Shown here: piece by piece, positions 35,754-44,150 of the stretch
Layout: every line of letters starts with the position of its first letter
Position numbering within the stretch: position 1 is the stretch's first letter
Assembly: GCA_963772845.1 (NCBI GenBank)
Contig: CAVYYW010000023.1
Location: 101,110 to 165,109 of the forward strand
Length of the DNA: 64,000 nucleotides
Source: CAVYYW01 sp963772845
GTDB lineage: Bacteria > Bacillota > Bacilli > Bacillales > Sporolactobacillaceae
Direction of reading: 5' to 3'
Made by a program: the position numbers and the translations under genes
The notes under the pieces: generated by a model
Told to the model about the DNA's origin: nothing
The model's database searches: none
The model's input: only the letters and a program-made list of their open reading frames with translations

Positions 35754-36338
35754 TCATATCAACTGATAATGTAAACCGAATTTAGTATCATACCATAGTA
35801 ACTTACCGTGTTTACCTTTAAAGATCCGTGTTTGTAAACTCCACTCAGGATATTGTTTAATGATTCGAACCTGATCACCCGTAGCAAAAGCAATAAATGA
35901 TATATAATGGTCTTTCGACATCGGGTGCTCACTCGAAATAAACCATTCGTTCTCAATCTCAATGATGGATAACTGGTTCTCATCTGATGCCTCCTTTGCC
36001 TCTAGGCGTTCTAATTTTCTTCCGCAGCATGAAATGGTAATGTCCCCAGTTGCCAGCACAATATTATTACATGATTGGCACACGAAATAATTTGATTTTT
36101 TCATATTTCCTCCCACAAATTCATTTGACACTAAATCTCCATCTAAGATACTCTCTATATTTACTCCTAACAGGGAGGACAACTTTGGCAATAGCGAAAT
36201 ATCAGGACAGCCATATCCCCGCTCCCACTTCGAAACGGTCCGATCGGAAATATTCATTTGATCAGCTAATTGTTTCTGTGTAAGTCCTTTTTCCTTCCTC
36301 AAACTCTGAATTAAATCTCCAACTTTACGATTATCCAT
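35754..36338 (-). CDS. XRE regulator fused to a desulfoferrodoxin-like domain
   Basis: 194 residues. Residues 1-66 are a Cro/CI helix-turn-helix (IQSLRKEKGLTQKQLADQMNISDRTVSKWERG). Residues about 80-110 hold a cysteine cluster (CQSCNNIVLATGDITISCCGRK), and 120-194 resemble the superoxide-reductase Ig-like fold (EWFISSEHPMSKDHYISFIAFATGDQVRIIKQYPE). Proteins of this layout occur in clostridia and bacilli and could be metal or redox-responsive regulators. AGGAGG precedes the ATG. No partner gene. Confidence 0.8.
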   Translation of the reverse strand: MDNRKVGDLIQSLRKEKGLTQKQLADQMNISDRTVSKWERGYGCPDISLLPKLSSLLGVNIESILDGDLVSNEFVGGNMKKSNYFVCQSCNNIVLATGDITISCCGRKLERLEAKEASDENQLSIIEIENEWFISSEHPMSKDHYISFIAFATGDQVRIIKQYPEWSLQTRIFKGKHGKLLWYDTKFGLHYQLI

Positions 36339-36359
36339 CGTTTTTCCTCCTACTCTTCT

Positions 36360-37078
36360 TACATCTTATAGGCTAAAAAGGTCAATAACAACAAACGTTC
36401 CATAGAGTTTTGGGTAAATGGAGGAGATTCCTCATGCACATGTGTAAGGAAAACAAATTCGAACTCAATTGCTAGACTTCATACTTCATGTCCCATTTGA
36501 TTTGAAACAAAATTGATTATAATTCTATAACTAAAGTACATGGTTAAGAGGTTATTAGATGGATTGCCTTTAGTGGTAGTAAAATAAAAAATGTTGAAAT
36601 ATATATCTACTGGTTATGAGAGAAAGAAGGAGACAAATGAATTGAGTCTTTCGTATATAATACGTGAATTGGACGAAATAAATTTAAAAGAACTTATGAT
36701 AATGCTGCGAACAGAGTTAAGTTTTTTATAATACTTATAAGGAACAGGTATTAGCATGCCCGCTTTAAATTGCTCTTATTTAGGTAGAAAAAAAACGAAG
36801 TGCATGGCTCAAAGAAACCGAAATCTGCTGGTCATAGCGTTGTAGCTAGGGACAGAAACTGATATTTGTTATCGACACCCTATTAATTTTATTAATTCTA
36901 AAACATAAAAGAAGCTCCCCAAAAGTTTAATCAATAATGAGAGGCCTTTTTTATTTTACATTATGTTAGAATTTGTTAGCAAATTACTTCAATACCCTAT
37001 AGGAAAAATATTTTAATAAGAAGTTATTGACTCCTATTAGCTAGTTTAGTTTAAGTACAAACCTTTACAAACTCAATA
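36360..37078. other. Intergenic, mostly featureless
   Basis: About 720 bp. It contains a weak hairpin of the AAGCTCCCCAAAAGTTTAAT type near 36910-36950 and a short frame (LSLSYIIRELDEINLKELMI) near 36640 that lacks context. No gene supported. Confidence 0.5.
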
Positions 37079-37118
37079 AGAAAAATGCGCCCTTCTTTAA
37101 GAAGAATCGCACTTGTTG
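37079..37118 (-). terminator. STAS gene terminator
   Basis: Minus strand GCGATTCTTCTT-TAA-AGAAGGGCGC then ATTTTTC. Confidence 0.75.
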
Positions 37119-37144
37119 TTTTAATTTATTATTCTCTTAGGGTG

Positions 37145-37972
37145 CTATTTCATTAAATATTCCTTTACACTCTGTTGTAATGTTCCCTTCTTCACTGCCT
37201 TATCACTAAAATTCATACCAAGATGAATCATCTTTTTCACCAGTTCTGGTCTCAATCCAGTAATCACCGCCTTACAGCCCATCATATCAATGCCATCTAG
37301 CACTTTATGAAAGAGATCGATTACATTTGCATCCATATCTGTAATTCCTGATAAGTCGATAATTAAGACACTAATTCGAGTTCTAACAATATCAGTTAAT
37401 ACCTTTTTCTCAATGGTCTCCATCCGATAGGAATCAATAGTCCCTATTAAAGGGAGTATGGCAACAGTAGGACTAATAGGAATAACCGGAACTGAAAGAT
37501 GTTCAACACTGCTTCTTTGGCTATGAATTAATTCATCTTTGAAATCGGAGTAACTTAGGAAAAACGTATTTAAAAACTGATCAATATTGTTATTTATATG
37601 TTTCTCTAATTCAAAAAAATCTTCCCTAGTGCTGGGCAAATTCGATTTAGATTGGTACTCATAGATGAATGTCCATAAGGTTCTTCTGATTGCCTGGACC
37701 CACTCAAGTTTAAAAGCTAAAGTAAGTGAATGTTTCGCCCATAGAACCCCTTCCTGTTTACCAAACGATACGATATCTTCATCCTTGTTTTCTAAGATAT
37801 AAACAACAAGTTTTTCCGCGTTTTTTAACAGGTCAATATTACCTCGCGTTAGTATATCATTAATCACCTCTGCGACGTTTACTGCTTCTTTTAATAGCAT
37901 TTGTTGAAAAAGGTCTCTCTTATCTGTAATATACTCAACCATTTCTCTTGTACTTACAAAGTTATTCTCCAT
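37145..37972 (-). CDS. RsbR-like STAS-domain protein
   Basis: 275 residues. The N-terminal globin-like half (about 1-145) is typical of RsbR paralogues, and the C-terminal STAS domain (about 160-270) has VAILPLIGTIDSYRMETIEK, LIIDLSGITDMDANVIDLFH and GCKAVITGLRPELVKKM. RsbR proteins build the stressosome with RsbS and RsbT and control sigma-B; the conserved Thr of LIGTID is present. No rsbS/T is nearby, so this is a stand-alone paralogue. Confidence 0.85.
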   Translation of the reverse strand: MENNFVSTREMVEYITDKRDLFQQMLLKEAVNVAEVINDILTRGNIDLLKNAEKLVVYILENKDEDIVSFGKQEGVLWAKHSLTLAFKLEWVQAIRRTLWTFIYEYQSKSNLPSTREDFFELEKHINNNIDQFLNTFFLSYSDFKDELIHSQRSSVEHLSVPVIPISPTVAILPLIGTIDSYRMETIEKKVLTDIVRTRISVLIIDLSGITDMDANVIDLFHKVLDGIDMMGCKAVITGLRPELVKKMIHLGMNFSDKAVKKGTLQQSVKEYLMK

Positions 37973-38089
37973 TTATTATTTCTCCTTCTCCAATTACCTT
38001 AGTATCCTTAATATAAACCGATGAGAAGACTTACCTATAATATCAATATAATAGGTGAATGTAACTTTATAGCAAGTTTAAATAAGTCC

Positions 38090-38216
38090 AAAAATATATA
38101 GTTTAAGATGAGACATTTCAGGTTCAAAATCTTCCATTCATTTTCCACTTTTACCTAATAAGAAAGGCTGCTTCATTAGGAAGTCCATTAAGAAAATTTT
38201 ACACCACGTTTCGAGA
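38090..38216. repeat. Dispersed 125-bp repeat, copy 2
   Basis: Partner of 31106-31233, same orientation, with about half a dozen differences. Confidence 0.8.
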
Positions 38217-38284
38217 AACCACAATATAAGCGCCAATTTTAATGCTATTTGATGATGGTTTTTTTAATGCCGAAATATTTTATT

Positions 38285-38397
38285 TTCTGTCAAAGCCTAG
38301 AGCTTTTGCTCGACGTTCTCTTAATTCCATAATGAGAATTTCATTATTGCTAATTTTTTCTGGCAGCATACGTTCAATGGCTTCAATTTAAAAGGAT
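38285..38397 (-). pseudogene. C-terminal fragment of an unrecognised protein
   Basis: Minus frame IEAIERMLPEKISNNEILIM and ELRERRAKALGFDRK, then stop. It looks like a genuine protein tail but has no start. Confidence 0.4.
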
Positions 38398-38419
38398 CAC
38401 TTCAACGAAGAAATTGCAA

Positions 38420-38670
38420 ATGCAAGAAGAAAAGATGTACCTGCGGTTCAAAGTGGGGTTATAAAGTATATGAAGAATAGACCCAACTACCGGCAAATGA
38501 AAACAGGCCGATAAAAGTGGTTTTCGAACTAGGCAAGAGGCAGAAACAGCTCCCACGGAACTACTGAATGATATTCAGCAAGGTACTTACAAAGAAGAGC
38601 GCAAAATCTTCTTTAAGAATTTTCAACAAAATGGATTCAGCTTACGAGGAACAAAAGTTGACTAGAAGAA
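38420..38670 (+). pseudogene. Tyrosine integrase N-terminal remnant
   Basis: In broken frames it reads KSGFRTRQEAETAPTELLND, IQQGTYKEERKIFF and KNFQQNGFSLRGTKVD. The GFxTRxEAExA...GTY pattern is the arm-type binding domain of tyrosine integrases of Firmicute elements. No catalytic part follows. It lies 0.9 kb left of the groL island and could be a piece of that island's integrase or of another element. Confidence 0.6.
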
Positions 38671-38802
38671 ATAACAACGTCTCAGTCTCCATATAAGTGA
38701 TATTATCTCCCATAGCTAAATGTTCTTAACATTGATTTTTTCACTTTGATTTACCGGTAACATCTGTACCAAGACCTTCTACAACAGAATCAGCCTTTAT
38801 TT

Positions 38803-39096
38803 TTACTTTAAGTTTCTAACTCCAGTTTCTAACATTCCTATTTGCAGTTGTGTCTGTTCTTCTGTAATAGTTTTATCTTTACCATTTATGATAGCTTCAT
38901 ATAAATCATCGTACACTCTTCCATAATCACCATTTACGGATTTCACTTTTTCTTCGCGATCTCGATCATTGAAGAATTCAAAGCCTTTGTCTCCTATCAT
39001 GATCTTACCATACTGTGAAATTCCATTGTGTGAGTTTGCATTCATAATTAAATCAACTTTTGTATTGATTGATTGGACCATTTGATCTACACCCAT
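38803..39096 (-). pseudogene. Chimeric remnant: DUF956 start fused to Gfo/Idh end
   Basis: From 39096 the frame gives MGVDQMVQSINTKVDLIMNA...IGDKGFEFFNDRD, matching the DUF956 protein at 29404. At about 38957 it switches to EEKVKSVNGDYGRVYDDLYE...MLETGVRNLK, matching the Gfo/Idh C-terminus at 24570. Gene order and strand are as in the intact locus, so this is a second copy of the whole 24.5-29.4-kb operon region that lost about 4.5 kb. The upstream flank (39097-39160) is also copied. Confidence 0.85.
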
Positions 39097-39510
39097 TTCT
39101 TTTTTCTTTCTTTTAATTTTAATTTTAATAATCATTATATACGCGTTTGATCCGTTTAACCAAAAAAAAAGTTTTATAAGCTCCAACATTTTCTTCATTT
39201 ATGTCTTAAATTTATTATTACCCATGTGATTAAATGAATAAAAAATAATATTACTTATATTAACAACCATGCTTAGGAAGTGATTTGCAGGAGATTTTTT
39301 GAAAAAAGTATTTATGTCAAAACATTTCCGTTTACTGTCATTACACTTTTTAACCTATACCTAATAAAATCCGGAAAAATTTTTTTATTTATATCTCTTT
39401 CTACCTCAATAAATTTATACAAAATAAAGTTCCCGTTAGTTAAGTAGATAAATGTACAAACGCTCAATCTAACTTTATTAGAAACATGAGCATTTCCTTT
39501 TATCCAAAAG

Positions 39511-39538
39511 AAAAAAACCCTTGTTTCCAAGGGGTTTT
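39511..39538 (-). terminator. Likely original groESL terminator
   Basis: Minus strand AACCCCTTG-GAAA-CAAGGGTT then TTTTT. It lies just outside attL. By inference it followed groL before the island split them. Confidence 0.75.
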
Positions 39539-39545
39539 AACCTTT

Positions 39546-39564
39546 ATTACATCATGCCGCCCAT
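39546..39564. repeat. attL
   Basis: 19-bp copy of the groL end (stop codon plus last codons in reverse), displaced from groL by the island. Confidence 0.85.
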
Positions 39565-39677
39565 GGTTTCCCTGAGTTAAACTCAACAAAATAGCCCATA
39601 TATAACCATGGGATCTGTATTATATATGGATTATTTAAAATTCCTTCTATATCTACTTATAAAGAATGATGAAAATT

Positions 39678-39700
39678 AGTATGTCAAAAAGTATGTCATT
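39678..39700. promoter_or_regulatory. Arm-type repeats, left end
   Basis: AGTATGTCA occurs twice with 12-nt spacing. The same motif pair sits near the right end; likely integrase arm sites. Confidence 0.6.
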
Positions 39701-39764
39701 CTGCTTAACTAAAAACTATATGAAAGTTCCTCGACTTTGGCCTAAGTTAATAGCTTTAATGTTT

Positions 39765-40443
39765 TTACGCATATCCACCCACAAATGATTTTTTTTCTAA
39801 CCCAATTCTACTTAGTTTGCTTAAATTGTCTTGAACAATTTTTAAAGTAATCTTATTGTTTAGTTTTCCTATTCTCTGTAAATTGAAATATTTTTCTTCT
39901 ATATTGAACCCTATATTATATTTTAATCCTACCATCACAGAAATAATATGTTTTACATTATCTTCAGATAAGCTTAAATCTTCCTTTGAAATATAACTTT
40001 CTAAATTAAGAAGATTGTCTTTCCAGGAATTTAATCCAGATTCAACATAATCATTAAACTGATATGTTTTAAACTCTGATGCAATTATATTCATCTAGCT
40101 TCGTAGAAGCCACACCATTTTTATTTAAAGTACATAAATCTAATACCTTACTATCAATAGTAACAAATTCATTAAGTGGAAATAACATCAAATGAACACC
40201 GTCATTTCCATTTCCCATAACTGGCCATATCTTTTGTTCCGGATTTTATTCACTTCACTATTTTCTGAAAGTACTTCAGATCCATATAATGCCAGTATTA
40301 TATCGGAATCTTTTCGATTGATTCCTCCGATAACTTCTCATTAAACCAACAAGTAAGTCAGACTAGCATTTACTATTACTCCATATTGTATTCATTTTCA
40401 CCGTATATTTAGTTTTGAATATCACCGTTGAGATATCCTTCAA
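39765..40443 (-). CDS. Unknown island protein, several frameshifts
   Basis: Starts with TTG at 40443, 4 nt after the receiver-like gene's stop: LKDISTVIFKTKYTVKMNTI. It continues in shifted frames through CWFNEKLSEESIEK, DSDIILALYGSEVLSENSEV and PEQKIWPVMGNGNDGVHLML, then NIIASEFKTYQFNDYVES to the stop at 39765 (109-codon 3' frame intact). Joined, about 220-225 residues. I recognise no family. The location suggests it is the fourth gene of the methyltransferase/GHKL operon, perhaps an effector. At least three indels: decay, or error. Confidence 0.5.
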
Positions 40444-40447
40444 TACT

Positions 40448-41341
40448 TTACTTATAGAATTCAATAATTCCATGTTCATCAATACCTTCATACGAACGAC
40501 TTCTTATTTTTTCCTTTACTGTATCTTTCCTAAACTTACTTATTTTACGTTCATGTAATTCATGAGCCAATTCTATATGCTTATTTTCGGCAACTTTCAT
40601 TACATTACTAAGAACATTATGATACTTCTCTTCTGCCAAGAGCTGATCATATACTTTATTAGAAACATTATCATGCGTCCTATTGAGTATATCGATAAAT
40701 GGTTCGCCTTCTAAGAACGCATCATTATATAAGTACTCGAAATTAATTTCTGGAATTCTGATTAAATCTAACATTGCTTCGTTTGAGATATCTACCCTGA
40801 ACTTTAAATAATCATGTAATGAATGGCCAAATGCTGCATCTTTAAATGTCTTATTAAGTTCCTTTATAAACTCTTCCATTTCATCAGTTTTATTTAACCC
40901 CCATAACTGATAAGCAAGTAAAAGCTTTTTAGTTTTTGATTCTATAGAATCTTCATTCTCATTAGGCAAATAAGCAGGATTTTTTTTAAAAAAACTATCA
41001 ACATATCTAATTTTTGATTCATGATCTTTGTAGCTAGTAAGGTTTTCATTTGAATATACTATTGCTATATCTAAATGATCAACTCTTTGTTTTGAAATGT
41101 TAATCAAAGTGTCTAATACTACATCATTGCTCCGCCCAACATCCTCCATATTCATGTCTATTAAAAATAATATTCTTCCGTCAATTTGAGTTAATGCTTC
41201 ATACTCTAAGTTATGTTTTCTAATAAACTTGACATCCGTCATTGAGCAAATATCTTCAAAAGCTTGTTGTAGTACTTTTAATGACTTAACGCTACGAGAC
41301 GTGCTAACATGATTCTTAATAATCTCCTGCTGTCTTCTCAA
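40448..41341 (-). CDS. Receiver-like protein of the island system
   Basis: 297 residues. Around residues 50-115 a CheY-like fold is suggested: GRILFLIDMNMEDVGRSNDV gives a candidate phospho-accepting Asp, followed by a helix and the strand LDIAIVYSNE. The remainder is helical and unlike DNA-binding output domains. A TTG start with GGAGAGG just upstream is used here, but coding-like sequence (EVNVRILVDKGIETVRELLK) extends in frame to about 41440, so the true N-terminus may be longer. It follows the GHKL gene and may be its partner in a phosphorelay-like pair. Confidence 0.55.
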   Translation of the reverse strand: MRRQQEIIKNHVSTSRSVKSLKVLQQAFEDICSMTDVKFIRKHNLEYEALTQIDGRILFLIDMNMEDVGRSNDVVLDTLINISKQRVDHLDIAIVYSNENLTSYKDHESKIRYVDSFFKKNPAYLPNENEDSIESKTKKLLLAYQLWGLNKTDEMEEFIKELNKTFKDAAFGHSLHDYLKFRVDISNEAMLDLIRIPEINFEYLYNDAFLEGEPFIDILNRTHDNVSNKVYDQLLAEEKYHNVLSNVMKVAENKHIELAHELHERKISKFRKDTVKEKIRSRSYEGIDEHGIIEFYK

Positions 41342-41488
41342 ATCCTCTCCATCAAATTTTAATAGCTCTCTAACTGTTTCTATTCCTTTATCTACTAAAA
41401 TTCTTACATTTACTTCTTGGCTAATTTTATTTTCAAAATTTTACAACCCAGATTTTACGGTTTATTGTTAAGAACTACTTTAAATTGT

Positions 41489-41626
41489 TTACTTTTGTTT
41501 CCTTATAAACTTTTCCATTACATCATCAAAAGATATTACACTTTTTATATTAAACTTTCCTAGAATTCTTTTTAATTCCTCTCTTTCACCTACATCTTTC
41601 GCTTCTAAACTTTCTATACTACTCAC
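41489..41626 (-). CDS. Small island ORF, 45 residues
   Basis: GTG start with a strong GGAGGG 6-7 nt upstream, directly after the GHKL gene: MSSIESLEAKDVGEREELKR, then ILGKFNIKSVISFDDVMEKF and IRKQK. Charged, helical. It may be a real small protein, or the true N-terminus of the receiver-like protein cut off by an indel. Confidence 0.45.
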   Translation of the reverse strand: MSSIESLEAKDVGEREELKRILGKFNIKSVISFDDVMEKFIRKQK

Positions 41627-41647
41627 CTGAATCCCTCCATCCCGTAA

Positions 41648-44104
41648 CTACCTTATAGCATTAAACTTAATAATAAGCTTATAGTTATTACCTAAATGAT
41701 TAGTTTCGTTCGAAAGATATATTGACCCATTTAGCGATTTCACAAGCTCTCGTACTATATATAATCCTAAACCTCTACCATCAGGCTTCATACTTTCATA
41801 TGGCTCAAATAAGGTTCCAGTTATATCTCTATGAAACCCTGGACCGCTATCCCGAAATTACAATTTCTCCATTTATGGCATCTAACTCAAAGTTAATATT
41901 TTCCCTTATTCCTTTTAGCTCTCCCACCCAATAAAGAACTATCAAGAATATATTGTCAAATATTGTGACGAGGACACCTTTATTTGCTTTAATATGAAGA
42001 TTCTCACCTGTCACATTAACTTTCACACCATTTTCCTTTGCTTTATTTGCCATAGGGCTATTACCTGTGTATAACTCTTTAAGAAAATCATACAATTCAA
42101 TTTCTTTTAAAATCATACTATTTTTTTTATATGTTGGCTCTAAATGATCAAGTTGATGTTGTAAAAATAAGATTTCATGCAATATACTATCCTGTTTATT
42201 CTTAATTTGGTCACGGTAATTTTCCGCTTCCGAGTTTAAAACTCTTTTTGTTTCTTTTGCATATTGACTTATATTCCTTTCAATTCTATGCAATTCATGG
42301 GTCAAGGCTTCAACTATTATTCCTTGCCCAGCAAGTCCAACAAGAGACTTCAATTGAGCAATTTCTTGCTCGTACTTATACCTTTCTTGCTTTTTAATTT
42401 TTTCTTCCTTTTCAAATTCATTTTTAATTTTACTTAATTTATCTGTAATTTCCTGATGTTTGGAACTACTTTCTACATTCTCTTTTTCATCTGCATTTTT
42501 TGTATCTTCAATTATAGAGTCAATTAAACTTTTCTTAGACTCAACGCTTTTAACTGGTCTTTCAAAGACTAAATTATCATCTCTAGTAGTAATTTCATCG
42601 TCAAATTCTGTAATGTTACCTACAACAAAACCTTTTCGCAATTGAATATCTTCACGAAAGGCTAGTTCAGCTACAACATTTTCAACAATTTTTATAAAAT
42701 TACTACCATACTCATCCATTATTAATCCTAATCTATTTGTTTGTTCTTGAAGATTTTCACTAGATTCACCATCTAAATTCACATAACCCGATACAGTATG
42801 TGGTTTATATATATTATTCTTAGATCTTTGAGATTTCTACCAAGTCCTAACCAATCATGTTCTGGTCCGTACGGCAAAAGCCTGAAATCATTTCTAAATA
42901 GATATACTCCTGTAGATGCTTGCCAAATAGATTTGATTTCTCTTATAGTCCTAAATACCATACCTTTTTCATGTAGTAATTCTTTTACAGAGTTTAAATT
43001 ACTACTTGATTGGTCACTTGCATATAACTTACCTGTAAAATCTCCAGGATACGCATTTTCATTTTTATTTGAATTGTTTCTTTGTAGAGAGAGATTTTTT
43101 AAATAAGGGAAATGTATACCTAAATTTTGATCTAAAAGATTTAAATCAATACTTTTAACTTCTCCTTCATACTCGTATTTTTGTTCTTTCAATACAAAAC
43201 CTTTACTTTCCATTAAATTAATTCTTTCATCCCTCAACCTATCCTTGTAGCGCTTTTTATTAGTAATATCAACCTTTAATACCCAATCATTGAAAGAAAA
43301 ATCTACTTCAACCTCACTCATTATCTTCAAAATATCTTCATCTATTTTTTCATTTGAAAAATGTTTGTTATTAATTTGCAAGTCAATACCAAACTTATTT
43401 GATTTGTTTTGAATAAATGGGTTAACCATACCGAATATTTCACTTTTAATTCGGGTTTCTTTTTTACGGTCAACATTCCAAAAATCTAAATTTCTTATCC
43501 CTTCAATTATTAAAGAAGTACCATTTTTAGGTTTTGAAAGATAGTGTGACTTGAAAGAAGCCAGAACTGAGGATATGTCCTGATTAGAATCCCTAAACTG
43601 AACCCAGTCAATTAAGAGTTCGTATTGATTAAATTTATTATAATAGTTTATATCTTCTGGATTAATTATATTTCCTATCCTATCTATCCTTGGTGACGTG
43701 ACTATACTAACAAAGTTTCCCAGTCTTTGTATTGATAATCTCCCTAAGCCTTTCTCACCAAGGGTTCTTCTATTGAAATGAGGAGAGAATTTTTCAATTT
43801 TTTTAAAGTTTGTTGATATCTTCAAAAAGGCATTTCTAATAATCGACTCAGTCATTCCGTTACCATTGTCTCTAATAATAATTCTGCCCTTACCATGTTC
43901 TGTTTCTATGTTTGTATCTACAATAATATTCACTTTCGTACAATCGGCATCATAGGCGTTCTTTATTAGCTCCGCAAGAGCTACAAACTCATCACTTATT
44001 AATTGTTCTCCTAATTGATATATGACTCTTGCAGAAATATTTAAAGGGAGTATGTCTTCTGTACTTTTCACACTCAGATCATTTGCATTAATATCCTCAC
44101 TCAA
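41648..44104 (-). CDS. Double-GHKL ATPase / kinase-like protein, two frameshifts
   Basis: Read as one protein of about 818 residues. N-terminal module: N box ELIKNAYDAD, G1 DNGNGM and G2 GEKGLGRLS of an Hsp90/MutL-type ATPase. At about 42822 one missing A breaks the frame; restored, it reads RNNIYKPHTVSGYVNLDGES. A coiled-coil region leads to LTHELHRIERNI, resembling a kinase H-box. A second ATPase module follows with DSGPGF, LFEPYE and GRGLGLYIV, restored after one extra G near 41852. Without repair it is seen as ORFs 44104-42779 and 42782-41847. It sits between methyltransferase and receiver-like genes. Confidence 0.75.
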
Positions 44105-44150
44105 ACCTTACCCCTCCTTCATTATTTCATTTTAAAAAAAAGAAGATTCA

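Noticed and set aside
38803..39198. 131-codon ORF as a novel gene
   Set aside because: It is a fusion of DUF956 and Gfo/Idh fragments plus an untranslated upstream stretch read as protein.
39312..39530. 72-codon minus-strand ORF next to attL
   Set aside because: Starts inside the displaced terminator hairpin and lacks a ribosome binding site and family similarity.
42779..42782. Start-stop overlap between two GHKL ORFs as evidence of two coupled genes
   Set aside because: The sequence just upstream continues in the other frame as conserved-looking protein, so the overlap is a by-product of a one-base indel within a single gene.
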